From assembly GCA_944384745.1 (NCBI GenBank), contig CALWUO010000006.1, positions 1 through 64,000 on the forward strand: a stretch of 64,000 bases of DNA. Direction: 5' to 3'. Below the pieces are notes generated by a model. It was given only the letters and a program-made list of their open reading frames with translations, ran no database searches and was not told the DNA's origin. The stretch comes from an uncultured Butyricicoccus sp. Its GTDB lineage: Bacteria > Bacillota > Clostridia > Oscillospirales > Butyricicoccaceae. Below are positions 8,950 to 19,087 of the stretch, in pieces. Position numbers and translations under genes: made by a program. Position 1 is the stretch's first letter. Each line of letters opens with the position of its first letter.

Positions 8950-8967
8950 AATGAATATTTATGCAGT
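8950..8967. promoter_or_regulatory. Candidate ARG box (ArgR/AhrC operator)
   Basis: AATGAATATTTATGCAGT fits the ArgR/AhrC pattern TGAAT-WWWW-ATKCA. A weaker half match, CATGAAT, starts at 8973. The box is about 30 bp upstream of the -35, further out than a simple blocking operator, so a role in DNA bending or a second promoter is possible. No argR gene lies in this window. Confidence 0.55.
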
Positions 8968-9015
8968 TTATGCATGAATTTTGTTATATAATTTTTTAAA
9001 GTTTTACGATTTTCC

Positions 9016-9044
9016 TTGAAATTTTCCAACATTCGTAATATCAT
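9016..9044 (+). promoter_or_regulatory. Promoter of pncB
   Basis: -35 TTGAAA, 17-bp spacer, -10 TATCAT, giving a start near 9051. Confidence 0.6.
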
Positions 9045-9057
9045 AGTTTTATCTAAG

Positions 9058-9090
9058 GGTGTAAAGACACCTCTTTGTTTTTACATGTAA
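9058..9090. promoter_or_regulatory. Two palindromes downstream of the pncB start: candidate operator
   Basis: GGTGT-AAAG-ACACC (9058-9071) and TTACATGTAA (9081-9090) lie just after the predicted +1, where a repressor would block transcription. Nicotinate salvage genes of Bacillota are often controlled by the niacin-responsive repressor NiaR; assigning these palindromes to NiaR is inference. Confidence 0.4.
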
Positions 9091-9122
9091 TTTACATTTC
9101 TTGAAAGGGAATTGAGAAAAAT

Positions 9123-10568
9123 ATGACAGAAAAAAATCTAACTATGTTAACCGATTTTTATGAGTTTACCATGGCTCATGGCTATTTTGAGAAAGGTATG
9201 GCTAACCGTAGAGCCTACTTTGATATGTTTTTTAGACGTGTGCCAGATGGTGGCGGATATGCAGTTATGGCAGGTGTGGAGCAGCTTATAGAATACTTTG
9301 AAAATCTTAAATTTACAGATGAAGATATTGAATATTTAAAAAGCAAAAACTGTTTTTCTGATGCATTCCTTGCATATTTAAAAGACTTTAAATTTGAATG
9401 TGATGTTTGGGCAGTACCAGAGGGAACTCCAATCTTCCCTGGAGAGCCTATTGTAACTGTTGCAGGTCCTATGATTCAAGCTCAATTTGTTGAAACAATG
9501 ATATTGCTTACAATAAATCATCAAACACTTATTGCAACAAAGGCGAGCCGCATAACACGTGCGGCACAAGGTAGAGTTGTGCTTGAATTTGGTTCACGCA
9601 GAGCACAAAGTTATGATGGTGCTGTTTTTGGTGCTAGAGCTGCATATATAGGTGGTTGTAATGGTACGGCTTGTGTTATGTCTGACAGAGATTACGGCAT
9701 TCCAGCGGGTGGCACTATGGCACATTCTTGGGTTCAAATGTTCCCTAGTGAATATGACGCTTTTAAGGCTTATGCAGAAATATATCCTGATAACTGTGTA
9801 TTTTTAGTTGACACATATAATGTGTTAAAATCTGGTGTTATTAACGCTATTAAAGTGGCTAATGAAGTGCTTGCACCTATGGGCAAACGTCCAAAAGCAA
9901 TCCGTCTTGACTCTGGTGATATTGCATATTTATCTATACAGGCTAGAAAAATGCTTGATAATGCAGGTTATAGCGATGTACAAATTATGGCATCTAATTC
10001 ACTTGATGAATATTTAGTAAGTGATTTACTATTGCAGGGAGCTAAAATTGACTCTTTTGGTATTGGTGAACGATTAATCACCTCTAAATCTGAACCTGTG
10101 TTCGGTGGTGTTTATAAACTTGCCGCAGTTGAAGACGACCATGGAAACATTGTTCCAAAGATTAAGATTTCAGAAAATGTTGAAAAAATCACAAATCCAC
10201 ACTTTAAAAAGGTTTATCGTTTATTTGATAAAGAAAGTGGAATGGCTCTTGGTGATGTGCTTTGTGTACACGATGAAGTTATAGATGAAAGCAAACCTTA
10301 TACCCTATTTGACCCAGTTCACACATGGAAAAAGAAAATTTTAACCGATTATGTAGCAAAACCTTTGCTTATTCCAATTTTTGAAAATGGTAAAAAGGTT
10401 TATAATTCACCTGATATTCATGAAATCAGAAATTATTGTCAAAAGCAACTTAATACCCTTTGGGAGCAAATCAAGCGTTTTGAGTACCCACAAACATATT
10501 ATGTGGATTTATCCAAAAAGCTTTGGGATGTTAAAAATGACTTGCTTGAAAGCTGTCGTATAGTATAA
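9123..10568 (+). CDS. pncB: Nicotinate phosphoribosyltransferase
   Basis: Converts nicotinate and PRPP to nicotinate mononucleotide, the entry step of NAD salvage (Preiss-Handler pathway). It is 481 aa, typical of the longer Gram-positive type. Its N-terminus MLTDFYEFTMAHGYF is a family hallmark; LEFGSRRAQ near residue 157 and AIRLDSGDIAYLS near 260 are conserved phosphoribosyltransferase segments. The ATG is preceded by GAAAGGGA. It is monocistronic, with its own promoter, and shares a two-way terminator with dnaJ. Confidence 0.94.
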   Translation: MTEKNLTMLTDFYEFTMAHGYFEKGMANRRAYFDMFFRRVPDGGGYAVMAGVEQLIEYFENLKFTDEDIEYLKSKNCFSDAFLAYLKDFKFECDVWAVPEGTPIFPGEPIVTVAGPMIQAQFVETMILLTINHQTLIATKASRITRAAQGRVVLEFGSRRAQSYDGAVFGARAAYIGGCNGTACVMSDRDYGIPAGGTMAHSWVQMFPSEYDAFKAYAEIYPDNCVFLVDTYNVLKSGVINAIKVANEVLAPMGKRPKAIRLDSGDIAYLSIQARKMLDNAGYSDVQIMASNSLDEYLVSDLLLQGAKIDSFGIGERLITSKSEPVFGGVYKLAAVEDDHGNIVPKIKISENVEKITNPHFKKVYRLFDKESGMALGDVLCVHDEVIDESKPYTLFDPVHTWKKKILTDYVAKPLLIPIFENGKKVYNSPDIHEIRNYCQKQLNTLWEQIKRFEYPQTYYVDLSKKLWDVKNDLLESCRIV

Positions 10569-10573
10569 ATATA

Positions 10574-10613
10574 AAAAAGTCTGGGGAATTAAAATCCTCA
10601 GACTTGTTTTTTT
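10574..10613. terminator. Bidirectional terminator between pncB and dnaJ
   Basis: AAGTCTG and CAGACTT pair, with GGA/TCC inside, and T runs lie on both sides. It serves the convergent pncB and dnaJ transcripts. Confidence 0.8.
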
Positions 10614-11778
10614 AATCTGCTTTAAATGCATCTTTGACTTTATCCCAAAAGCCTTTCTTTTGCTGTTGGTTTTCATCGGTTGTTGTTAATTCAAATTCCT
10701 TTAGAAGTTCCTTTTGTTTGTTTGTAAGGTTTCTAGGAATTTCAACATTCACCTTAACATATTGGTCACCACGACCACGACCATTTACATTTTGTATACC
10801 TTTACCACGTAGACGGAACACAGTACCAGGCTGAGTGCCCTCTGGGATAGAATATTCAACTTTACCATCAATGGTAGGCACTTGTAAGGTATCACCTAAA
10901 GCGGCTTGTGCAAATGAAACAGGGATTTCACAAACAACATCATAACCTTCTCTTGTAAATATTGGGTGTGGACGAATAGAAACAGTAACAATAACATCGC
11001 CAGCAGGGCCACCGTTTACACCAGAACCGCCTTGTCCTCTTAACTGAATTGCCTGACCATCATCAATACCAGCAGGAATTTTAACTTTTAATGTGCGTGA
11101 TTTTTGAATTTTACCAGTACCACTGCACTTAGAACATTTATTTTTAATAATTTTACCTGTTCCATGACAATTAGGACAAGCTGATTGAGTTTGGAATATA
11201 CCAAGCGGAGTTCTTTGAGATTGAGTTATATAACCTGAACCCTTACAATTTGAACATGTTTCTGCTGATGTACCCTTTGCCGCACCAGTACCATTACATT
11301 CTTCACAATTTTCTGTACGCTGAATTGTGATTTCTTTTTCACAGCCAAAAGCCGCTTCTTCAAAGGAAAGCATAACACGTTGTTGAATTGTTTGTCCACG
11401 TTGTGGAGCATTTCTTCTTGAACGTGAAGAGCTACCAAAACCACCGCCAAAGAATGAGCCAAACATATCCCCGATATCGCCCATATCAAAGCCGCCAAAA
11501 CCACTAAATCCACCGCCAAAGCCGCCGCCTTGACCTGCACCATAATTAGGGTCTACACCTGCAAAACCAAATTGGTCATATTTCTGACGTTTGGTTTTAT
11601 CAGACAGCACTTCATAAGCTTCATTTAACTCTTTAAATTTTTCTGCTGCTTCTGGATTGTCTTTATTTAAATCTGGGTGATATTTCTTAGCTAGTTTTCT
11701 ATGTGCCTTTTTGATTTCGTCATCAGATGCACTTTTAGAAACGCCAAGCACCTCATAATAATCTCTTTTATCTGCCAT
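10612..11778 (-). CDS. dnaJ: Chaperone DnaJ (Hsp40)
   Basis: Co-chaperone that delivers substrates to DnaK and stimulates its ATPase. It is 388 aa with the full type I layout: J domain 1-70 with HPD at 34-36; a Gly/Phe-rich region about 75-120; four CxxCxGxG zinc-finger repeats about 155-222; then the C-terminal substrate-binding domains. It is the last gene of the hrcA operon. A strong hairpin with a short T tail lies in the 79-bp gap after dnaK and may lower its expression. Confidence 0.97.
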   Translation of the reverse strand: MADKRDYYEVLGVSKSASDDEIKKAHRKLAKKYHPDLNKDNPEAAEKFKELNEAYEVLSDKTKRQKYDQFGFAGVDPNYGAGQGGGFGGGFSGFGGFDMGDIGDMFGSFFGGGFGSSSRSRRNAPQRGQTIQQRVMLSFEEAAFGCEKEITIQRTENCEECNGTGAAKGTSAETCSNCKGSGYITQSQRTPLGIFQTQSACPNCHGTGKIIKNKCSKCSGTGKIQKSRTLKVKIPAGIDDGQAIQLRGQGGSGVNGGPAGDVIVTVSIRPHPIFTREGYDVVCEIPVSFAQAALGDTLQVPTIDGKVEYSIPEGTQPGTVFRLRGKGIQNVNGRGRGDQYVKVNVEIPRNLTNKQKELLKEFELTTTDENQQQKKGFWDKVKDAFKAD

Positions 11779-11809
11779 AATACCAATAACCTCATTTATA
11801 AGTAATACC

Positions 11810-11845
11810 CATAAAAGGGCGGGAACGCATTTTTTCCCGCCCTAA
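11810..11845 (-). terminator. Intercistronic hairpin between dnaK and dnaJ
   Basis: AGGGCGGGAA and TTCCCGCCCT form a 10-bp GC-rich stem, followed leftward by only four T. It is probably a partial terminator or an mRNA 3' stabiliser that keeps DnaK above DnaJ. Confidence 0.6.
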
Positions 11846-11857
11846 AAAGTATTTTAA

Positions 11858-13714
<1,857 letters not shown>

Positions 13715-13775
13715 TCAAGTTCTCCTTTATAATGATATTATATTTAACAAAACTAAATGTGTTCAGAAAAAGTTT

Positions 13776-14300
13776 TTAATTTGCAACCTGAACCATTGCA
13801 TGTCGGATTACTTTATCACCGATTTTAAAACCCTGTTGGAAAACATCAGCTATAACATTTTCGCCAAGTTCTTCATTTTCAACATGCATTACAGCATTAT
13901 GGAAATTAGGGTCAAATTCAGTTCCAACATCGGCTGTTATCTTCTCAACACCGATACTTTTCAAACTATCGACAAGTTGAATCATAGTCATTTCCACGCC
14001 TTTTTTATATTCAGCGTCACTTGTTTCAACTTTTAAAGCTCTTTCGAGATTATCATATGTTGGAAGAAGTGCTTTAACTGCACGAGAAACCGCATCACCA
14101 TGAGCCGCTTCACGCTCTCTTGCTGAACGCTTGCGGAAATTGTCATACTCAGCAGCAAGTCTAACGAATTTATCGTTTAGTTCATCATACTGCTTTTTAG
14201 AAACAGTTTCTTGCTCAGCAGTTTCAGTTGTTTCTGTGGTATCCTCAGCAGTTTGTTCATTTTCCTGAACTTCTTCTAGGATTTCCTGTTCTTTACTCAT
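13776..14300 (-). CDS. grpE: Nucleotide exchange factor GrpE
   Basis: Releases ADP from DnaK. It is 174 aa. An acidic, Glu/Thr-rich N-terminal tail (residues 1-35) leads into the long dimerising helix starting LNDKFVRLAAEYDNFRKR. The C-terminal beta domain contains VEMTMIQLVDSLKSIGVEKI and the signature around NPNFHNAVM-type residues (DPNFHNAVMH). It sits between hrcA (17 bp) and dnaK (64 bp). Confidence 0.96.
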   Translation of the reverse strand: MSKEQEILEEVQENEQTAEDTTETTETAEQETVSKKQYDELNDKFVRLAAEYDNFRKRSAREREAAHGDAVSRAVKALLPTYDNLERALKVETSDAEYKKGVEMTMIQLVDSLKSIGVEKITADVGTEFDPNFHNAVMHVENEELGENVIADVFQQGFKIGDKVIRHAMVQVAN

Positions 14301-14317
14301 TGTATCATTCCTTAAAA

Positions 14318-15358
14318 CTATTTGTTTTCATCTAAAAAAGTTTCAGCTATCAGCTTATTGAGCTCTTTAGCAAAGTGTGAAAGCCTTGCCGAAAGTCTTT
14401 TATAATCCATTCTTGTAGGGCCTACAATGCCAATAACTCCTTGACCTAAATTTCCTATATCATACTTTGCATAAATCATAGAGGCATTAGAAAGTGGATT
14501 TTCACCATTTTCTGGACCTATAAAAAACTGAATACCGTCCGTATTTTTGCAGACTGGAAGCAAATGTTTATCATCAGTTGTGATATAGTCAAGCAGTGCT
14601 TGAGCTTTGTCAGGGTCACGATATTCTGGAAATCTAAGCAGTTTATTTGCACCGTCTAAAAATACCTTTTGACTGCCAAGTTCTTCTATAAGCTCTGCTA
14701 TATACTCAGCAACTGGAGCAAGTAAAGCAGAAAGCCCTGCGGCACGTCTTACAACATCAAAACGTTCTGTTGTAATTTGACTTAATGGCAAACCAGTCAA
14801 TGTTTGATTTAAAATATAAGTCAGTAATTCAGACTCATCTTTTGTTACAGAAGTCGCTGTATGCACAAGTTTGTTTTTAACTTGACCAGTATCAGTGACC
14901 ACCACAATAACAAACGTACTTGTATCAACAGTTATAATTTCAAACTGTTTTATAACACATCTGTTCATATCTGGAGTTACAGCAACGGACGCATAATTTG
15001 TAAGACTGGAAACCAGTCTGCCCGCTTCTTGAATGAGTCTATCAAGTTCTTTTGCTTTGCCTTTTAGCATTGCTTCTATTGGTGGTATATCTTTATCGGA
15101 TATATCATATGAGTCCATAAGCTCATCTACATATAAGCGATAGCCAAGCGGTGAAGGTATTCTGCCCGCTGATGTATGAGGTTTTTCAAGATAACCCATT
15201 TCCTCAAGCTCGCTCATTTCATTTCTGATGGTAGCCGAAGAAAATTTAAGCTCTGGACGAGCCGCAAGTGCTTTAGAACCTACGGGTTCAGCGGTTAAAA
15301 TATAATCACCTATAATAGCTTTTAATATTTGTTTTTTGCGTTCTGAAAGCTCCATCAT
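14318..15358 (-). CDS. hrcA: Heat-inducible transcription repressor HrcA
   Basis: Repressor that binds CIRCE and whose activity depends on GroEL. It is 346 aa. The N-terminal winged helix includes ILKAIIGDYILTAEPVGSKAL and the recognition segment SSATIRNEMSELEEMGYLEKPHTSAGRIP. The rest is the GAF-like dimerisation region. Two ATG codons open the gene; both follow AGGAGG at workable distance. It is the first gene of its operon, directly behind a perfect CIRCE, so it represses itself. Confidence 0.97.
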   Translation of the reverse strand: MMELSERKKQILKAIIGDYILTAEPVGSKALAARPELKFSSATIRNEMSELEEMGYLEKPHTSAGRIPSPLGYRLYVDELMDSYDISDKDIPPIEAMLKGKAKELDRLIQEAGRLVSSLTNYASVAVTPDMNRCVIKQFEIITVDTSTFVIVVVTDTGQVKNKLVHTATSVTKDESELLTYILNQTLTGLPLSQITTERFDVVRRAAGLSALLAPVAEYIAELIEELGSQKVFLDGANKLLRFPEYRDPDKAQALLDYITTDDKHLLPVCKNTDGIQFFIGPENGENPLSNASMIYAKYDIGNLGQGVIGIVGPTRMDYKRLSARLSHFAKELNKLIAETFLDENK

Positions 15359-15373
15359 GGAGCCCTCCTTTCA

Positions 15374-15400
15374 TTAGCACTCTTAACCTCTGAGTGCTAA
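15374..15400. promoter_or_regulatory. CIRCE operator (HrcA binding site)
   Basis: TTAGCACTC, 9 bases, GAGTGCTAA: both arms match the CIRCE consensus perfectly. It overlaps the expected transcription start of the hrcA operon. Confidence 0.98.
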
Positions 15401-15404
15401 AACT

Positions 15405-15433
15405 AATTTACCACCATAATAGCAATAAGTCAA
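15405..15433 (-). promoter_or_regulatory. Promoter of the hrcA operon
   Basis: Leftward -35 TTGACT, 17-bp spacer, -10 TAAATT. The predicted start falls at the edge of CIRCE, the usual arrangement for HrcA repression. Confidence 0.8.
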
Positions 15434-15500
15434 GGGGGCTATGTAAATTATTTGTGAATGACGGAAAAATAAATAAAATATTCACTAAATCGACACAATA

Positions 15501-15968
15501 TTAGCATAATAAAAGCGGTTTGCCATTTAGCACAGCATATACTAGAGTGTTACCCTCATAGCATAATTTTAAAGAGAAAAATTCGTTTTTTTCATCAAGC
15601 AGTTTAAAAAATATCTTATCCCCCTCCCATATAGGCAAAGAGGCAATTTTGCTTTTATCAACCCAAACAAGTTCACCTTCATCACATTCTTTGATTTCAC
15701 CCGTCCATTTATCCGCAGTAAATAAATGCATATATTCTGTTTCATATTTATCAGAAACAAATGTTATTATACCTCTATACTGATAAGATGTTAAAGTTAA
15801 GCCTGTTTCCTCTAGTGTTTCACGAAGTACACAATCTTCTGGACTTTCTTTGTCCTCAAATTTTCCGCCTACACCTAGCCATTTATCATTGTTTAAGTTT
15901 TGCTTTTTACAGTGTAGCATTAAATATTTATTGTCTTTTTCAATATAGCATAGTGTTGTATTTATCAT
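15501..15968 (-). CDS. NUDIX hydrolase, MutT / 8-oxo-dGTPase-like
   Basis: The protein hydrolyses a nucleoside-diphosphate-linked substrate, likely an oxidised nucleotide. It is 155 aa. The Nudix box GX5EX7REXXEEXG is complete in GGKFEDKESPEDCVLRE followed by TLEETGL, around residues 34-57. I start it at the ATG at 15968 because AGGTG lies 6 bases upstream; a GTG three codons earlier overlaps that site. The WLGVGGK context matches the MutT/NUDT1-like group, but substrate cannot be read from sequence. It stands alone, divergent from the thiamine operon. Confidence 0.88.
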   Translation of the reverse strand: MINTTLCYIEKDNKYLMLHCKKQNLNNDKWLGVGGKFEDKESPEDCVLRETLEETGLTLTSYQYRGIITFVSDKYETEYMHLFTADKWTGEIKECDEGELVWVDKSKIASLPIWEGDKIFFKLLDEKNEFFSLKLCYEGNTLVYAVLNGKPLLLC

Positions 15969-16046
15969 ATGTATCACCTGAATTATTTATTTTTAAGAAT
16001 GATAATTTATTTATAACTGAAATTCAAGTCCCTGTTTGTAAAATAC

Positions 16047-16075
16047 TTGACAAATTTCGCTTTTAGTGATAGCAT
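16047..16075 (+). promoter_or_regulatory. Promoter of the thiamine operon
   Basis: -35 TTGACA (perfect), 17-bp spacer, -10 TAGCAT. Transcription would begin near 16082, at the 5' edge of the riboswitch. Confidence 0.75.
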
Positions 16076-16175
16076 TTCCTTTGCAAGGGAGCTTTCATTG
16101 GAAGGCTGAGAGGAGGGGCAATTTCCCCTCGACCTTTAACCTGATTTGGATAATGCCAACGTAGGGACGCTGACG
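16076..16175 (+). promoter_or_regulatory. TPP riboswitch (thi box)
   Basis: The conserved thi-box core is present in order: AGGGAGC, GGCTGAGAGG (with CTGAGA at 16106-16111), an extra P3a hairpin GAGGGG-CAATTT-CCCCTC, then ACCTGATTTGGATAATGCC and AACGTAGGGA. The fit to the pyrimidine-sensing CTGAGA and the pyrophosphate-sensing GGATAATGCC elements is essentially exact. It senses thiamine pyrophosphate and controls the seven genes downstream. Confidence 0.97.
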
Positions 16176-16199
16176 AATTTTTGTTATTTTTGACTTAAT

Positions 16200-16242
16200 A
16201 CCGAAGACATTCCTATTTTATGGTTTGTTTTCGGTTTTTTTG
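16200..16242 (+). terminator. Riboswitch expression-platform terminator
   Basis: ACCGAAGACA pairs with TGTTTTCGGT (one G-U pair), followed by seven T. It lies between the aptamer and thiD, as expected for transcriptional attenuation when TPP is bound. Confidence 0.85.
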
Positions 16243-16264
16243 TTTTTTAAGGAGGATTTGAGTT

Positions 16265-17053
16265 TTGAAAAGGGTATTAACTATTGCGGGCTCTGACTGT
16301 TCAGGCGGTGCAGGTATACAAGCAGACCTAAAAACAATGTTAGCTAATGATGTTTATGGTATGAGCGTTATAACTGCACTTACCGCACAGAACACAACTG
16401 GCGTATATGATGTTTTAGAGTCATCACCAGAGTTTGTGGCAAAACAAATTGATTGTGTTTTTGAAGATATCAGACCAGACGCTGTAAAAATTGGCATGGT
16501 ATCAAATACCGATATTATTCACAGTATAGCCCAAAAGCTAAAGGAATATAACGCACAAAATATTGTTTGTGACCCTGTAATGGTTGCAACCAGTGGAAGT
16601 AGTCTTATGAAAAATGACGCTGTTAATGCACTGATAAACGAGCTTATGCCGCTTGCAACACTTATTACGCCTAATATTTCCGAAGCTGAAGTGTTATCTG
16701 GTTTTAACATTGAAAACAAAGATGATATGTTAAAGGCAGCAGAAAAAATTTCTGAAATTACAAGTTCAGCTATTTTAATTAAAGGCGGTCATTTAACAGA
16801 CTCAGCAGATGATTTGCTTTATGAAAATGGCAATATTCACTGGTTTTCTGGAAAACGTGTTGACAATCCTAACACACATGGCACAGGTTGCACATTATCC
16901 TCTGCTATTGCGTGTAATTTAGCTAAGGGTTTCACCCTTGCACAAGCTGTGCAAAATGCAAAGGATTATATAACAGGAGCATTAAATGCACAGCTTAACC
17001 TTGGTAAAGGTAGCGGGCCACTTGACCATGGCTTTAAATATAGGGAGGTTTAA
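16265..17053 (+). CDS. thiD: Hydroxymethylpyrimidine / phosphomethylpyrimidine kinase
   Basis: Phosphorylates HMP twice to HMP-PP, the pyrimidine half of thiamine. It is 262 aa of the ribokinase family. The start of the protein, [20 protein letters not shown], is the family hallmark and begins directly at a TTG codon, so TTG is the true start (AAGGAGG upstream). [14 protein letters not shown] near 101 and the anion-hole [14 protein letters not shown] near 208, with its catalytic Cys/Asp-type region, are conserved. It is first in the riboswitch-controlled operon. Confidence 0.96.
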   Translation: MKRVLTIAGSDCSGGAGIQADLKTMLANDVYGMSVITALTAQNTTGVYDVLESSPEFVAKQIDCVFEDIRPDAVKIGMVSNTDIIHSIAQKLKEYNAQNIVCDPVMVATSGSSLMKNDAVNALINELMPLATLITPNISEAEVLSGFNIENKDDMLKAAEKISEITSSAILIKGGHLTDSADDLLYENGNIHWFSGKRVDNPNTHGTGCTLSSAIACNLAKGFTLAQAVQNAKDYITGALNAQLNLGKGSGPLDHGFKYREV

Positions 17054-17056
17054 AAA

Positions 17057-17560
17057 TTGAAAAACACAAAAAAACTAGCACTTGCAGGAGTGCTGACAGC
17101 AATAGCAGTTGTAGGAAGTTTATTTTCTATTCCTGTACTTGGTGCTAAATGCTCACCAGTACAGCATATGGTAAATGTTATTGCTGGCGTAGTGCTTGGC
17201 CCTTGGTATGCGGTAGGTATGGCGTTTGTAGCGTCCCTACTTCGTAACTTAATGGGACTTGGAAGTATTCTTGCATTCCCTGGTTCTATGATTGGTGCAT
17301 TGCTTTGTGGTCTATTATACAAAGCATATCCAAAATTACCAGTTGCCTATATAGGCGAAGTTTTTGGTACAGGTATTTTAGGCGGTATGGCATCATATCC
17401 ACTTGCTGCATGGCTTATGAACAATACCACTGCTGCATTATTTACCTTTGTACCATCATTTTTAGTATCAACTGCTGTTGGTGCGTTAATATCCGTTCTA
17501 GTGCTATCCACACTAAAACGCACAAATGTTTTAAATCAACTTGAGGTATCACTGCGTTGA
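17057..17560 (+). CDS. thiW: Thiazole-specific ECF transporter S component
   Basis: Membrane substrate-binding subunit that takes up hydroxyethylthiazole, working with a shared EcfA/A'/T module not encoded here. It is 167 aa with about five hydrophobic segments. LAFPGSMIGALLCG in the middle and the hydrophobic N-terminus LALAGVLTAIAVVGS match ThiW. It begins with TTG preceded by GGGAGG. It lies 3 bp after thiD, and its stop overlaps the thiM start as TTGA. ThiW next to thiM (thiazole kinase) supports the thiazole assignment. Confidence 0.9.
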   Translation: MKNTKKLALAGVLTAIAVVGSLFSIPVLGAKCSPVQHMVNVIAGVVLGPWYAVGMAFVASLLRNLMGLGSILAFPGSMIGALLCGLLYKAYPKLPVAYIGEVFGTGILGGMASYPLAAWLMNNTTAALFTFVPSFLVSTAVGALISVLVLSTLKRTNVLNQLEVSLR

Positions 17561-18390
17561 TAGAAGAAATAATTAAAATATTAGATACTACCAAAATTAA
17601 ACGCCCACTTGTTCATGCAATCACTAATAATATAACTGTTAATGATTGTGCAAATATAATTCATGCTGCTTATGGAGCACCAACAATGGCACAAGATGAA
17701 ATAGAAGTTGAGCAAATAACTTCACTTTGTTCATCACTTGTTTTAAATCTTGGAGCTTTAAAAGCACAAGAGGCTATGTTAAAAGCGGCTCAAAAAGCTA
17801 GTGAACTTAATCACCCTATTGTGCTTGACCCAGTTGCAGCAGGTGCATCAACCCTCAGAAGTAACACTGGTAAATGTCTACTTAAAAATGCGAAAATCAG
17901 TGTTATTCGTGGCAATGCATCTGAAATTAAAGCGTTGGCAAATGGAAGTACAACAACAAAAGGCGTTGAAGTAAACCAAATTGATAGCACAACAGAAGAA
18001 AATCTAAGTAAAGCTATAAAAATGGTTTGTGAATATAGTTTGCATACAAATTCTGTAATTATGATGACTGGAGCTATTGATTTAATAAGCAATGGTAAAA
18101 CAACCGCAATTTTAAGAGGCGGAAGTGAAATGATGAGCAGAATAACAGGTGCAGGCTGTATGTTAACCGCACTTACAGCAACATATTGTGGAGCAAATCC
18201 AGATAAATGTTTTGAAAGTGCAGTGACTGCGGGAGCTGTTATGAAAGTATCAGCCGAACTTGCAGAAAAGCGTGTAAAGGAATTGACGGAGGGCACCGCC
18301 TCATTTCGCACACGTCTTATAGACTTTGTAAGTATGATTTCAAGTGATGAAATAATAAAAAATATAAAGCTTGAAATCTTAAAAAAATAA
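17557..18390 (+). CDS. thiM: Hydroxyethylthiazole kinase
   Basis: Phosphorylates the thiazole alcohol for thiamine salvage. It is 277 aa of the ribokinase family. PLVHAITNNITVNDCAN near residues 18-34 is the N-terminal signature, VLDPVAAGAS near 87 is conserved, and ITGAGCMLTALTAT near 195 holds the catalytic cysteine. The only start that keeps the signature and has a GAGG site upstream is TTG, overlapping the thiW stop by 4 bp, so the two are translationally coupled. Confidence 0.95.
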   Translation: MIEEIIKILDTTKIKRPLVHAITNNITVNDCANIIHAAYGAPTMAQDEIEVEQITSLCSSLVLNLGALKAQEAMLKAAQKASELNHPIVLDPVAAGASTLRSNTGKCLLKNAKISVIRGNASEIKALANGSTTTKGVEVNQIDSTTEENLSKAIKMVCEYSLHTNSVIMMTGAIDLISNGKTTAILRGGSEMMSRITGAGCMLTALTATYCGANPDKCFESAVTAGAVMKVSAELAEKRVKELTEGTASFRTRLIDFVSMISSDEIIKNIKLEILKK

Positions 18391-18412
18391 ATTTTTCATT
18401 GGGGGTACCACC

Positions 18413-19081
18413 TTGAATACTAAACCTATTATAGAGCGTATGCTCAAAGAAAGCGAAAAAATTTGGCAAGACTATTTAAAACACCCTTTTATTTGGGGCA
18501 TTGCAAATGGCGATTTAGATATTAAAAAATTTCGCTTTTATCTTTTACAAGATTATTTATATCTCTTTGAATATGCAAAAGTTTTTGCATGCACACTAAC
18601 TAAAACTGATAATAAACAAGTAATGTCACTTTGTTCTTCCAGTATAAATAATATTTTAAATGGTGAAATGAAAATCCATAAAACTTACATGAAACGTATG
18701 GGAATTTCAGATAGTGAAATAGAAAACATTAAACTAGGTTTAGCCAATCTATCCTATACATCATATATGTTAAACGTCGCTCAACGTGGTGATGAAACTG
18801 ATGGACTTGCAGCGATTTTGTCATGTGCAATAAGTTATGAATTTATTGCTAAATGGATATATGAAAATTATCCTAAATCTGCAAAAAATGAGTTTTTCGG
18901 AGAGTGGGTTAGTGGCTATTCTAGTGAAGAATATGCAAATTCAAACCGTGAGCTTGAAAACATTGTAAATAAGCTATGTGAAAATATCAGTGAAGAACAT
19001 GTACAAAGACTTATTGATATCTTTGTTAACTGCTCAAAATTTGAATATAAATTCTGGGATATGGCATGGAATATGGAGTGA
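18413..19081 (+). CDS. tenA: Thiaminase II / aminopyrimidine aminohydrolase TenA
   Basis: Hydrolyses aminomethyl-pyrimidine from degraded thiamine to HMP, for salvage. It is 222 aa, the usual length. The TenA fold shows the active-site Asp in FRFYLLQDYLYL near 45, the cysteine in LSCAISYEFIAKW near residue 136 and the C-terminal glutamate in FEYKFWDMAW. Presence of the Cys places it in the TenA_C group. The start is TTG after GGGGG. It is followed by an ABC transporter whose homologues import the formylaminopyrimidine precursor, which fits the role. Confidence 0.93.
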   Translation: MNTKPIIERMLKESEKIWQDYLKHPFIWGIANGDLDIKKFRFYLLQDYLYLFEYAKVFACTLTKTDNKQVMSLCSSSINNILNGEMKIHKTYMKRMGISDSEIENIKLGLANLSYTSYMLNVAQRGDETDGLAAILSCAISYEFIAKWIYENYPKSAKNEFFGEWVSGYSSEEYANSNRELENIVNKLCENISEEHVQRLIDIFVNCSKFEYKFWDMAWNME

Positions 19082-19087
19082 TAAACC

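Noticed and set aside
17811-18311. 166-codon reading frame antisense to thiM
   Set aside because: It lies wholly inside a strongly conserved kinase gene, has no ribosome binding site, and its protein is a low-complexity shadow without family motifs.
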